64,000 bases of DNA, taken from Perlabentimonas sp034003245. GTDB taxonomy: Bacteria; Bacteroidota; Bacteroidia; Bacteroidales; Tenuifilaceae. This document shows positions 6,742 to 15,018 of the stretch, piece by piece. Each line of letters opens with the position of its first letter. Within the stretch, counting starts at the first letter, position 1. Location of the stretch: NCBI GenBank assembly GCA_034003245.1, contig JAVEYY010000007.1:1-64000 (forward strand). Direction: 5' to 3'. Below the pieces are notes generated by a model, which ran no database searches, was not told the DNA's origin, and saw only the letters and a list, made by a program, of their open reading frames with translations. The translations under genes were made by a program, and so were the position numbers.

Positions 6742-9633
6742 ATGACACCCTTTCTCAACCTTGTAGCGCAGGATTTAACCACTCGATACGGCGAAAATAT
6801 TTCCAAGGTAACCCTAGTTTTTCCAAGCCGCCGAGCGGGGCTATTCTTCAATACTCATCTTGCCAAATTAATTGATAAGCCCATTTGGACACCTCCAATT
6901 GTCACCATAAACGAGCTGATGCAAGGTGTTGCCAACCTCACCCCCGACGATCCCATAAAGCTTGTCACCAAGCTGTACCATATCTACAACTGCGTAAAGG
7001 ACACCAACGAACCCTTCGAGAACTTCTACTTTTGGGGCGAGGTAATGCTAGCCGATTTTGATCAGATCGACAAGTATCTGGTTGATCCAAAGCAGATCTT
7101 CAGCAACATTAAAGACATTAAGCAGATTGAGGAGCATTTTGGTGGGTTAAGCCCCGAGCAAACCGAGGCACTTCGCGATTACTTGGGTGTAATGACCGTC
7201 GGTCAGGTGTCGGAGCTGCGCGAGAACTACCTTAGCGTTTGGGGAATATTGCTCGATATTTATGAAAGATTCAGGGACGAGCTGCAAGCCGAAAACATTG
7301 CCTACGAGGGGATGATTTATCGCAAGGCAGCCGAAATTCTTGCAAACCCAAGCACAACCCCTGTCCTACCCCAACACATTGCATTTATTGGGTTTAACGC
7401 ATTGAACGAGTGCGAAAAGGTACTTTTCCATCGCTGCAAGCGCGATTGCGGTGCGTTATTCTACTGGGACTACGATCCGGTTTTTGTTGATAATCCTAAT
7501 CACGAGGCTGGGCTCTTTATTCGGCAAAACCTGCAGAGTTTTCCAAATGCATTGTCGCGCCATGTATTTGAGGGAAAATCCACTAGCTCGAAGAGCATTA
7601 AAATGTTAGCAGCCCCATCCACCGTGGCGCAAACCAAACTTATTCCAAGGATATTAGACGCAATGGGTTGTGCTGGGGCAAAGCACGATGTGTCATCAGC
7701 AATAGTATTTCCCAAGGAGAATATTCTACTTCCGGCTCTTCAAGCCATACCGTCCGATGTGGAATCACTGAATATCACCATGGGCTACCCCATAAAGGAG
7801 ACCCCAGCCTATAGCCTGGCTGAGTTTCTTGTTAAGCTACAGGTTAATGCACAACGGAGCAGCGAGGGTGTACTCCGCTTCTACCATCGCGATGTGATTT
7901 CGATACTTAACCATCCATATATTAGGCTCTGCGAGCCTGCGCAATCGGTAAGGATTGTTTCAAATATAAAACGCAGCAACAGGATTTACCCCCGACAGGA
8001 GGAGCTAACGGGGTCGAATCTACTGGAAAAAATCTTTGTAATTCAAGAGAATCAGCAACCCATTACCCGCTACCTACTCGATATTTGCAATAGCCTAGCC
8101 AGGATAATGTCGGCAAAAATTGCTGAAAGCGACAAGCAGCAGCTGCGCATCGATTTGGAATTTATGTATTCACTACATAAAAGCCTTACCCGAATTGGAG
8201 GTGTGCTAGCCAATGTGGATTTTGAAGTTACGCACCGGGTATTCCTTCAACTGCTCCGAAAGGTTTTTGCCCAGGAGCGCGTTTCGTTTAGCGGTGAACC
8301 GCTATCGGGACTGCAGATAATGGGCTTTTTGGAGACTCGTGCGCTAGACTTCGAGAACCTAATTATCCTCTCGTTTAACGATGATATACTTCCAGGAAAG
8401 AATCATCCGGTATCATTTATTACCCCATCGCTGCGGGTTGGGTTTGGGCTACCCGATTACAAGCACCACGATGCGGTGTACGCCTACTACTTTTACCGTC
8501 TGCTGAATAGGGCAAAAAACGTTTACCTTGTATTCAGCAGTCGAGCCGAGGGCCTATCGAGCGGCGAGAAGAGCCGCTTTGGAATGCAGCTCGAGATGGA
8601 GCAGCTGGTGGGTAAAATAGAAACCATACCCGTTGGTTATAACCTATCTCTGAACCCTATCCTACCCATCACGGTAGAAAAATCGGATGAGGTAATGGAT
8701 AGCCTTATTAAAAACCTGAGCCGAAGGGGCAATGGAGTAACGCTATCGCCGAGTGGATTAACCAGCTACATCACCTGTCCGCTTCGCTTCTACTTCCGCT
8801 ACGCGGTGGGCATCGACGAGGAGGATGAGGTAACCGAGGAGGTTGGTGCCCTGGAGTTTGGGCGGATAATCCACAATACCATGGAGGAGCTCTACAAGGA
8901 GTATAATGGAAAAGTGGTTTCTGCTGAGATGGTAAAATCGATTCTCAGCAACCCAAAACACCTGGAGAGTATCCTTGATATGGTGTTCTGTGAAATCTTC
9001 CTACAGGATGTTAACGCCAAGGCCGAAGGCCTTTCGGGACGAAACCTGCTTGCCCGAAACGCCATGCTATATACGCTGCAGAAGATGCTAACGCTCGACG
9101 CCCAGCGGGCACCATTTACCCTAATTAACCACGAGCAGGAGGTTTACATCAATTTAAATCTGCCCGCAAATTCAAGTTCCAACCAGATTCGACTAGGAGG
9201 ATTTGTCGATAGGCTTGAGCAGAATAATGGAGCTGTTTGGTCCATCGACTACAAAACAGGAAGGCATACAAGCAAAGGAAAATTCGGAACGGTAAGCGAC
9301 CTTTTTAACCCCGATAAGGTGGACAAATGCAAGGAAGTTTTCCAAACGTTCTGTTATAGCCTTGCATTAACAGAGCTATACCCCAACACTTCCATAAAAC
9401 CTGCCCTATGGTTTGTTAAATCGGCCAAGGTTATTGATGATTTCAATATTTTGCACTCAATTAACAAGAAAACCCAACCCATTGATGATTTTAGGGTTTA
9501 CAAGGATGAATTTGAAGAGGGTTTGTCAGACTTAGTAGCTGAGATTTTCGACACAGCAGCGCCCTTTACCCAAACCACCGACACCAACAAGTGCCGTACT
9601 TGCCCGTTTGTGGGGATTTGCGGGAGGGAGTAG
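6742..9633 (+). CDS. AddB-like PD-(D/E)XK exonuclease (double-strand break repair)
   Basis: The 963-residue protein belongs to the Bacteroidota AddB/RexB-like group. The N-terminal helicase-like part begins VTLVFPSRRAGLFFNTHLA without an intact Walker A motif. The C-terminal nuclease domain (about 670-963) has TCPLRFYFRY, GRIIHNTMEELY and the metal-binding DYKTG near residue 835. Cysteines near 678 and at 951, 954 and 960 (CRTCPFVGIC) form the Fe-S staple found in AddB-type nucleases. The family processes broken DNA ends for recombination with the AddA helicase-nuclease. No AddA gene is present in this window, so the partner must lie elsewhere. Confidence 0.88.
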   Translation: MTPFLNLVAQDLTTRYGENISKVTLVFPSRRAGLFFNTHLAKLIDKPIWTPPIVTINELMQGVANLTPDDPIKLVTKLYHIYNCVKDTNEPFENFYFWGEVMLADFDQIDKYLVDPKQIFSNIKDIKQIEEHFGGLSPEQTEALRDYLGVMTVGQVSELRENYLSVWGILLDIYERFRDELQAENIAYEGMIYRKAAEILANPSTTPVLPQHIAFIGFNALNECEKVLFHRCKRDCGALFYWDYDPVFVDNPNHEAGLFIRQNLQSFPNALSRHVFEGKSTSSKSIKMLAAPSTVAQTKLIPRILDAMGCAGAKHDVSSAIVFPKENILLPALQAIPSDVESLNITMGYPIKETPAYSLAEFLVKLQVNAQRSSEGVLRFYHRDVISILNHPYIRLCEPAQSVRIVSNIKRSNRIYPRQEELTGSNLLEKIFVIQENQQPITRYLLDICNSLARIMSAKIAESDKQQLRIDLEFMYSLHKSLTRIGGVLANVDFEVTHRVFLQLLRKVFAQERVSFSGEPLSGLQIMGFLETRALDFENLIILSFNDDILPGKNHPVSFITPSLRVGFGLPDYKHHDAVYAYYFYRLLNRAKNVYLVFSSRAEGLSSGEKSRFGMQLEMEQLVGKIETIPVGYNLSLNPILPITVEKSDEVMDSLIKNLSRRGNGVTLSPSGLTSYITCPLRFYFRYAVGIDEEDEVTEEVGALEFGRIIHNTMEELYKEYNGKVVSAEMVKSILSNPKHLESILDMVFCEIFLQDVNAKAEGLSGRNLLARNAMLYTLQKMLTLDAQRAPFTLINHEQEVYINLNLPANSSSNQIRLGGFVDRLEQNNGAVWSIDYKTGRHTSKGKFGTVSDLFNPDKVDKCKEVFQTFCYSLALTELYPNTSIKPALWFVKSAKVIDDFNILHSINKKTQPIDDFRVYKDEFEEGLSDLVAEIFDTAAPFTQTTDTNKCRTCPFVGICGRE

Positions 9634-9650
9634 GAAAGCGGAAAGTTGAA

Positions 9651-9728
9651 AGTTTAGAGTTTAGAGTTGAGTCACAAGTGACAAGTGACAAGTGACAAGT
9701 GACTGGAGTGACGAGTTACTGGAGTGAC
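9651..9728 (+). repeat. Simple tandem repeats in the intergenic space
   Basis: This is a run of AGTTTAG-type heptamers followed by about five copies of CAAGTGA and two of GGAGTGAC. The 204-base gap after the AddB-like gene holds nothing else that I can identify. Confidence 0.8.
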
Positions 9729-9837
9729 TTTCTAACTTTCGACCCTTGCTTCAATCACCCTTTCTCGTTATTCACCCTTACAGGCATTAAAAATCCCGCT
9801 CTCTTGCTCAGTACACTTGCTCTTGCTGCTTTCTGAG

Positions 9838-11085
9838 TTATTCGTACCTAAGCGCCTCAATGGGATCGAGCTTTGCGGCTTTTACCGCTGGCAGGTATCC
9901 CGATGTTAACCCCACAGCAAAGCAAATAACCACACCTAAGGCCATCCAAAGCCATGGAATAACAAAAGCGCTTCCGGTTAATAGGGAGATTAGATTTCCC
10001 ATAAGAATTCCTAATAATATTCCCAACACGCCACCCAGCTGGCAAATAACAATAGCCTCGAAGAGAAACTGCTGCTTAATGGTTGATGATTTGGCCCCCA
10101 TGGCCTTGCGGGTACCAATCTCGCGGGTGCGCTCGGCTACGGCCACAAGCATAATATTCATAAGTCCTACTGCAGCACCAATTAGCGTGATAATACCGAT
10201 TAGCGTAGCGGCAATGGTAACGTACTTGATGTTCTCGAGTAGTATCTTGGCTAGCGTATCGCTCTTCTCGATGTTAAAATCGGACTGATCGGTTGCCTTT
10301 AGGTTTCGAACAATCCGGAAAATGCCCTCGGCCTCGGAAACAGCATACTCGAGGTGAAGGGGATTTTGGGGCTTTATGCTAATGGTGTAGTTCATCTCGG
10401 GGCGCGAGAAGTAGGTGGCAACATTGTGGACAGGCAGTAGCACCGATTGGTTGGGTCCTCCCCCAAAGGCATCGCCTTTGGATTTCATTACGCCTATCAC
10501 CCTATACTTACCGCTACCCACGCTTATTACCTTATCGATGGGATCCTCATTCTTCTCGAATAGCTGGGAGGCTATGCTTGTGCCAATTATGGCCACAGCC
10601 CAACCATTCTCCTCCTCGTGGCTCGAGAAAACTCTGCCCTTGTCAATATCCAGACCTGCAGTCTCAAAGTAACCACCGCTTACGCCGCGAACTGAAACAT
10701 TGGGATTGGTTTTTTTGGATTGATACTTGATAGTTGCGGCTCCCGATGCCCATACCGACATGGAAACCGTAGCAGGAAACTCAAATCGATCGATGAACTC
10801 AATAGCCTGCCTATAGCTAATATAAGCATGGTTAACTGACCGGTAACGTTGGCCTCCCACCTGAATATTCATTCCCCGGCTCTGGATGTTAAAGGTATTT
10901 GCCCCCATCATGGTAAACTCATCGTTAATGCTCTTCTTGATGGAGTCAATAGCGGTAAGTATTCCCACCAGGGCCATTATGCCCACGGCAATTATCAGTA
11001 TGGTTAGAACGGTGCGAAGAGTATTTGACCGAATGGCCCCAAATGATACCCTAAAATTCTCTACCAAAAGGCTTACACTTTTCAT
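9838..11085 (-). CDS. ABC transporter permease, MacB/FtsX type
   Basis: The 415-residue protein has one N-terminal membrane segment (TVLTILIIAVGIMALVGIL, about 25-45), a periplasmic MacB_PCD domain (about 50-270) and three C-terminal segments of the FtsX domain (about 285-410) with ERTREIGTRKAMGAK. Members are type VII ABC permeases that transmit ATPase power to periplasmic events such as export of lipophilic compounds or lipoproteins. No ATPase gene adjoins it on either side, so its partner is unknown. A Bacteroidota -7 element lies 30 bases upstream. Confidence 0.9.
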   Translation of the reverse strand: MKSVSLLVENFRVSFGAIRSNTLRTVLTILIIAVGIMALVGILTAIDSIKKSINDEFTMMGANTFNIQSRGMNIQVGGQRYRSVNHAYISYRQAIEFIDRFEFPATVSMSVWASGAATIKYQSKKTNPNVSVRGVSGGYFETAGLDIDKGRVFSSHEEENGWAVAIIGTSIASQLFEKNEDPIDKVISVGSGKYRVIGVMKSKGDAFGGGPNQSVLLPVHNVATYFSRPEMNYTISIKPQNPLHLEYAVSEAEGIFRIVRNLKATDQSDFNIEKSDTLAKILLENIKYVTIAATLIGIITLIGAAVGLMNIMLVAVAERTREIGTRKAMGAKSSTIKQQFLFEAIVICQLGGVLGILLGILMGNLISLLTGSAFVIPWLWMALGVVICFAVGLTSGYLPAVKAAKLDPIEALRYE

Positions 11086-11114
11086 CGGGATTTGTCCTTT
11101 TAAAAATATACGAC

Positions 11115-11122
11115 CAAAGGTA
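11115..11122 (-). promoter_or_regulatory. -7 element for the MacB-like permease
   Basis: On the minus strand this reads TACCTTTG, a full match to TAnnTTTG. It lies 30 bases upstream of the permease start, in the divergent gap with the acyl-CoA reductase gene. Confidence 0.5.
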
Positions 11123-11158
11123 ATACTTTTCTATATCACTAAAACGATACTAAAGTGT

Positions 11159-11166
11159 TAACTTTG
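11159..11166 (+). promoter_or_regulatory. -7 element for the acyl-CoA reductase gene
   Basis: TAACTTTG is a full match to TAnnTTTG, 43 bases before the ATG at 11210. It is paired back-to-back with the minus-strand element at 11115-11122. Confidence 0.5.
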
Positions 11167-11209
11167 CTGAAAAGTGGGAAGATAAATATTTGAGGTAAAC
11201 ATTTAAAAG

Positions 11210-12241
11210 ATGGAATTACTTGATAGAATAAAGGCATTTGCTACGCTGGGTGATGAAATAATGGGAAATACGCCCAATACTGCCAACTTCTGGCAAACGG
11301 TAAATGCTGCACACCAACACAATCCATGGTTTACACCCGAAAACTGCCAGTATGCCATAAAAGCCATTGCACAGGAGTGGTTGTCGGAAAAGAAACTTAC
11401 GCAGTGGGTAAGCGGTTACCCTTCGGCACACTTCAAGCCCAAAAATTGCAAAAATGTTGGAGTAGTTATGGCTGGCAATGTTCCCTTTGTAGGATTCCAC
11501 GATTTGCTATGCGTGCTAATGTCGGGACATCACTTTGTGGGAAAAATATCATCAAAGGATGGTGGGCTAATGGAGGCAGTGATTAATCTACTTATCGGTA
11601 TTGAGCCACAATTTAAGCAGCTAATTACTATCTCGGAGGCTAAACTCGAACACTTTGATGCGGTTATTGCCACCGGTAGCGATAACTCGGCCAGGTACTT
11701 CGAGTACTACTTTGGAAAGTACCCTAATATAATCCGAAAAAATAGGCATAGCATTGCCATTCTTACAGGAAACGAAACGGATGATGAGCTAAAGGGGCTT
11801 GCCTCCGATATCTTTACCCACTTTGGGCTGGGTTGCCGGAATGTTTCCAAGCTGCTTGTTCCAAAGGATTACGATTTTAATCGCCTACTAAATGCCTTAA
11901 ACGGTTACAGCAGTATAATAAATCATAACAAGTACGCCAACAACTACGAGTACTACAGGGCTATTTTCCTTATGAACCAGGTTGAGCATCTCGATACTGG
12001 CTTTCTGCTTGTAAAGCCCGACGAGGGTTTGGGAAGCCCAGTAGGAACACTTTACTATCAGCATTACTCCAACTTAGAGAGCGTAAGCAGCTATATCAAC
12101 AGTAATACCGAGAATTTACAGTGCGTAGTTTCAGTAATTCCACAAATTACCAGTAGAATCTTGCCCGGAAACACCCAAAATCCTCAACTACACGACTATG
12201 CCGATGGCATCGATACCGTTAAGTTTTTGGCTTCGCTATAG
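11210..12241 (+). CDS. Acyl-CoA reductase (LuxC family)
   Basis: The 343-residue protein is a LuxC-type reductase (PF05893) related to aldehyde dehydrogenases. GLGCRNVSKLLVP at about residues 204-216 carries the cysteine expected to form the acyl-thioester. The nucleotide-binding part contains GVVMAGNVPFVGFHDLLCVL at about 85-104. The family reduces acyl-CoA or acyl-ACP to aldehyde with NAD(P)H. Bacteroidota carry stand-alone copies that are not linked to luminescence, and the physiological substrate here is unknown. It is followed after 74 bases by the MiaA-linked gene pair. Confidence 0.88.
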   Translation: MELLDRIKAFATLGDEIMGNTPNTANFWQTVNAAHQHNPWFTPENCQYAIKAIAQEWLSEKKLTQWVSGYPSAHFKPKNCKNVGVVMAGNVPFVGFHDLLCVLMSGHHFVGKISSKDGGLMEAVINLLIGIEPQFKQLITISEAKLEHFDAVIATGSDNSARYFEYYFGKYPNIIRKNRHSIAILTGNETDDELKGLASDIFTHFGLGCRNVSKLLVPKDYDFNRLLNALNGYSSIINHNKYANNYEYYRAIFLMNQVEHLDTGFLLVKPDEGLGSPVGTLYYQHYSNLESVSSYINSNTENLQCVVSVIPQITSRILPGNTQNPQLHDYADGIDTVKFLASL

Positions 12242-12315
12242 GGATTAGAATATTTTTGGCCAAACATTTTTTAAATCCCTATCATGTTAGTTATTTTGCA
12301 GAAAACCTATTTGCC

Positions 12316-12849
12316 ATGATATTCAAATTTAGAATGATCTCGGGTGACGAAAAAGCATTTCTACGCGAGTACGAAATGCCAAGTAACGAGACTTTCCTGA
12401 GTTTCCACAAGTTTCTGCAAAGCGATTTGGAGTACGACCCATCGCAGCTGGCCTCCTTCTTTATTACCGACGAGCAGTGGAATAAGGGCCTTGAGCTTAC
12501 GCTGATTGATATGGAAAATGATGCCGGGCCCGCCGCCATTCCTATGGAATCGGTTAAGCTTAGCGATCTGCTGAAGAATAAGAAGGATCGCCTGCTCTAT
12601 GTTTTCGATATATTTTCCGATCGCTGCTACTTTATTGAGCTCTCCGATATAAGCCAGCCCCAACCCGATGTGAAATACCCAAGATGCAAAACAGCTGTTG
12701 GCACACCCCCAAAACAGCTAGTGCTGGGTGATATCTCCATGGATGATATCTTAGAGGATGAAGATGAGTTCGGGGAGATCACCAACGATATCTCCTCGCT
12801 TGAGGATATTGATTTTGAGTCGGAGGGTTTTTCTGAAGAGGATTTTTAG
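12316..12849 (+). CDS. Plasmid pRiA4b ORF-3-like protein (PF07929)
   Basis: This 177-residue protein matches the family often labelled IS1096 passenger TnpR-like or pRiA4b ORF-3. It begins MIFKFRMISGDEKAFLREYEM, has EWNK-like FITDEQWNKGLELTLIDM and LLYVFDIFSDRCYFIEL, and ends in a strongly acidic tail (about 145-177). I chose the ATG at 12316, because the longer frame to 12256 starts with TTG. In Bacteroidota the family commonly sits just before miaA, as here (23-base gap). The annotation link to a transposon is historical; there are no inverted repeats or transposase here. Function is unknown. Confidence 0.75.
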   Translation: MIFKFRMISGDEKAFLREYEMPSNETFLSFHKFLQSDLEYDPSQLASFFITDEQWNKGLELTLIDMENDAGPAAIPMESVKLSDLLKNKKDRLLYVFDIFSDRCYFIELSDISQPQPDVKYPRCKTAVGTPPKQLVLGDISMDDILEDEDEFGEITNDISSLEDIDFESEGFSEEDF

Positions 12850-12872
12850 TATCCCCTGAATTCCAAATAACG

Positions 12873-13784
12873 TTGACAAGTAAGTATCTAGTTGTACTGA
12901 TAGGCCCTACAGGTGTTGGAAAAACCAGCGCCAGTCTGGCCATATCCAAGCATTTCGATGCGCCAATAGTTTCGTGCGACTCAAGGCAGTTTTTCCGCGA
13001 GATGCGCATCGGAACAGCAGCGCCAACACTTGAACAGCTGGCCACAGCACCACACCATTTGGTTGGGCATAAATCAATTGTAGAACGATATAGCTGCGGG
13101 ATGTTTGAGATGGAAGCGCTTGGGGTTCTCGAAAACCTTTACCAATCGCATAGTACCGCCATGCTGGTGGGCGGTTCGATGCTCTACATCGATGCCGTTT
13201 GCAATGGCATCGACGATTTCCCCACGCCCGACCCCGAGCTGCGCAAAGCGCTTGAAAAGCAGCTTAAGGATGAGGGCATCGAGAGCCTAAGGGCTCAGCT
13301 AAAGCTGCTCGACCCCGAACATTACGATAAAGTCGATTTAAAGAACTCGCAGCGCGTGCTTAAGGCCGTAGAGGTTTGCCTGCAAACGGGCAAACCCTAC
13401 AGCAGCCTCCGCACCAATCCCCAAAAGCAACGTCCATTCAAAATCGTAAAGGTTGGGCTTAACCTGCCCCGCGAAGAACTATACGAGCGAATAAACCTCC
13501 GAGTTGACCAAATGATTGCCGAGGGACTAATTGAAGAGGCCAAAAGTCTTTACCCACATCGCCACCACAATGCGCTAAAAACGGTTGGCTACCGCGAGAT
13601 TTTCGATTACATCGATGGCAAAATATCGTTGGAAAAGGCAATTGAACTTATAAAACGCAACTCGCGCCACTACGCCAAGCGGCAGCTAACCTGGTGGGCC
13701 CGGGATAAGGAGATTGAGTGGTTTAGCCCCGATGAGGTTGGTAAAACACTTGAATACATCGAAGCTAAAACTCGCTTCTCCTAA
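12873..13784 (+). CDS. miaA: tRNA dimethylallyltransferase MiaA
   Basis: The 303-residue enzyme has the P-loop GPTGVGKTS at about residues 11-19, SCDSRQFF (the DSRQ substrate motif), VGGSMLYIDAVCNGIDDFP and the C-terminal helix YAKRQLTWW. It adds dimethylallyl to N6 of A37 in tRNAs reading UNN codons. The start is TTG at 12873: an in-frame TAG lies at 12847-12849, there is no ATG or GTG between it and the P-loop, and homologues begin about ten residues before the P-loop. It follows the pRiA4b ORF-3-like gene and ends before the repeat block. Confidence 0.95.
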   Translation: MTSKYLVVLIGPTGVGKTSASLAISKHFDAPIVSCDSRQFFREMRIGTAAPTLEQLATAPHHLVGHKSIVERYSCGMFEMEALGVLENLYQSHSTAMLVGGSMLYIDAVCNGIDDFPTPDPELRKALEKQLKDEGIESLRAQLKLLDPEHYDKVDLKNSQRVLKAVEVCLQTGKPYSSLRTNPQKQRPFKIVKVGLNLPREELYERINLRVDQMIAEGLIEEAKSLYPHRHHNALKTVGYREIFDYIDGKISLEKAIELIKRNSRHYAKRQLTWWARDKEIEWFSPDEVGKTLEYIEAKTRFS

Positions 13785-13901
13785 TATCATTGGGTCACCT
13801 TTTGCTAACCGTAACCACACGTTGGGGCAAATCAAAAACTCCATTATTAGAAATTGACCATTTAACAAAATACACCCAGCTTGATCATTCCCCTAGTGGC
13901 T

Positions 13902-14190
13902 GGCAACGAAAATACTCCTGTTTTCTGCTTGCCTATGTTTTTAAATGTGCATTATTCCCCTACAATGTCTTGTCTGATTTTCTGGCAAGGAAAAAACTCG
14001 GGTATCTGCCTTGCCTACGATTTAGGCAAGGGAAAAACTCGGGTTTCTGCCTTGCCTGAGGTCTGGGCAAGGGAAAAACTCGGGTTTCTGTAATGCCTGA
14101 GGTTGTGGGCAAGGGAAAAACACCGCAACTACCATGCCCACGACCAGATTCATCGAAAACACCCCCTACAATGGCGTGCCCACGATCCGA
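13902..14190 (+). repeat. Approximately 41-bp tandem array of hairpin units
   Basis: Units begin near 13902, 13943, 13984, 14025, 14066, 14108 and 14149, giving a period of 41-42 bases. The best-conserved units (13984, 14025) start GGCAAGG and end CCTTGCC about 18 bases later, so each can fold as a hairpin. The core between the arms contains AAAAACTCGGG. The unit at 14108 is changed at both arms, to GTGGGCA and TGCCCAC, and can still pair. The units at 13943 and 14149 are diverged, but share CCCCTACAATG with each other. The flanks 13785-13901 and 14191-14436 hold no gene that I can support. The array lies between convergent miaA and a GH13 gene. Confidence 0.8.
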
Positions 14191-14436
14191 TTCAGGGTTA
14201 ATTCGGGTCTATTGAGGGTCTATTCAGTAAACTGTGTCAGGTGGGGCTTAGGTATTGAAGGGTTTTACAAGCAATCTCGCGGTGTAACCCTGTGTACCCT
14301 CTGCGAGACTCTGTGAAATACCAAAAAAGCTATTACACAAAGGGCACAGAGTAGCCACAAAGAGCCACAAAGAAAGATGGCGGTATAGAGCAACTGGTAG
14401 GAGCTCTGACTTTAATCTCTAGCGAGTATGACTACC

Positions 14437-14520
14437 GATCCCGAAGGGATCGAATTAAAATAGCCCCGCATACCATGCGGGGCAAAGGGTGCGGGTATTC
14501 GCACAACCCCGGAGGGGTTG
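14437..14520. repeat. Cluster of three short palindromes
   Basis: Three hairpins lie in a row: GATCCC / GGGATC (14437-14451), GCCCCGCA / TGCGGGGC (14463-14483) and CAACCCC / GGGGTTG (14504-14520). Such GC-rich palindromes in AT-richer intergenic sequence resemble dispersed REP-like elements common in Bacteroidota genomes. No transposase or RAYT gene is present in the window. Confidence 0.65.
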
Positions 14521-14593
14521 AATAGCGATATTTCCTTCATTGCAAGCTTAGCGCAACGATTGCCTGTTTACAGCGAATTACAAAGTGATCTTT

Positions 14594-14950
14594 TAAAAAA
14601 ACAAATAGATTGCTTCATCTCAAAGTACGAGATTCGCAATGACGAACACACCGTTTTTGGTGGGAGAAGCAATAACGGCAGGTTATCGTCATTGCGAGGG
14701 AGCCGTTCTTTGGCGAGCGAAGCAATCTGCTTAAAAAAACAAATAGATTGCTTTATCTCAAAGTACGAGATTCGCAATGACGAACACACAGTTTTGGGTG
14801 GGAGAACCAATAACAGTAGGTTTTCGTCATTGCGAGGGAGCCCTCCCTTGGCGAGCGAAGCAATCTGTTTAAAACCAAATAGATTGCTTCATCTCAAAGT
14901 ACGAGATTCGCAATGACGAACACACCGTTTTGGGTGGGTGAAGAAATCTC
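14594..14950 (+). repeat. 136-138-bp dispersed palindromic repeat, about 2.6 copies
   Basis: Copies can be anchored at AGATTGCTTC-like starts at 14607, 14745 (CTTT variant) and 14881, giving periods of 138 and 136 bases. Each full copy runs from AGATTGCTTCATCTCAAAG through CGCAATGACGAACACA to CGTCATTGCGAGGGAGCC and ends GCGAAGCAATCTG. The outer ends are inverted (AGATTGCTTC / GAAGCAATCT), and an inner pair is CGCAATGACG / CGTCATTGCG. An open frame runs across the copies, but it simply translates the repeat and is not a credible gene. Confidence 0.85.
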
Positions 14951-14960
14951 TGAAATAAAG

Positions 14961-15001
14961 ATTGCTTCGTCTCGTCAAAAATGATGACGAGACGAAGCAA
15001 T
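14961..15001. terminator. Perfect 17-bp hairpin between repeat block and GH13 gene
   Basis: ATTGCTTCGTCTCGTCA pairs perfectly with TGACGAGACGAAGCAAT around a 7-base loop. It lies 17 bases beyond the stop of the minus-strand GH13 gene, where a terminator would be expected, but no strong T-run follows. Its outer bases (ATTGCTTC / GAAGCAAT) match the ends of the neighbouring 138-bp repeat, so it is probably a shortened copy of that element acting, at most, as a terminator. Confidence 0.55.
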
Positions 15002-15018
15002 GGCGCTACAGTGAATTA

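Noticed and set aside
11210..12241. Bioluminescence (lux) locus
   Set aside because: LuxC-type reductases occur alone in Bacteroidota. No luxA, luxB, luxD or luxE is present.
12316..12849. Insertion sequence (IS1096 passenger label)
   Set aside because: There is no transposase, terminal inverted repeats or target duplication. The gene is a normal miaA neighbour.
13790..14093. Two open frames of 70-89 residues
   Set aside because: They overlap the 41-bp hairpin array, whose structure explains the sequence better.
14383..14455. tRNA-like stretch (GGCGGTATAGAGC...GGTAGGAGCTC)
   Set aside because: It has D-arm-like words, but no acceptor stem pairing and no proper T-arm (GTTCGA), and it merges into REP-like palindromes.
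14518..14916. 132-residue open frame with a repeated peptide
   Set aside because: It is only the translation of the 138-bp repeat. It has no family match and no promoter.
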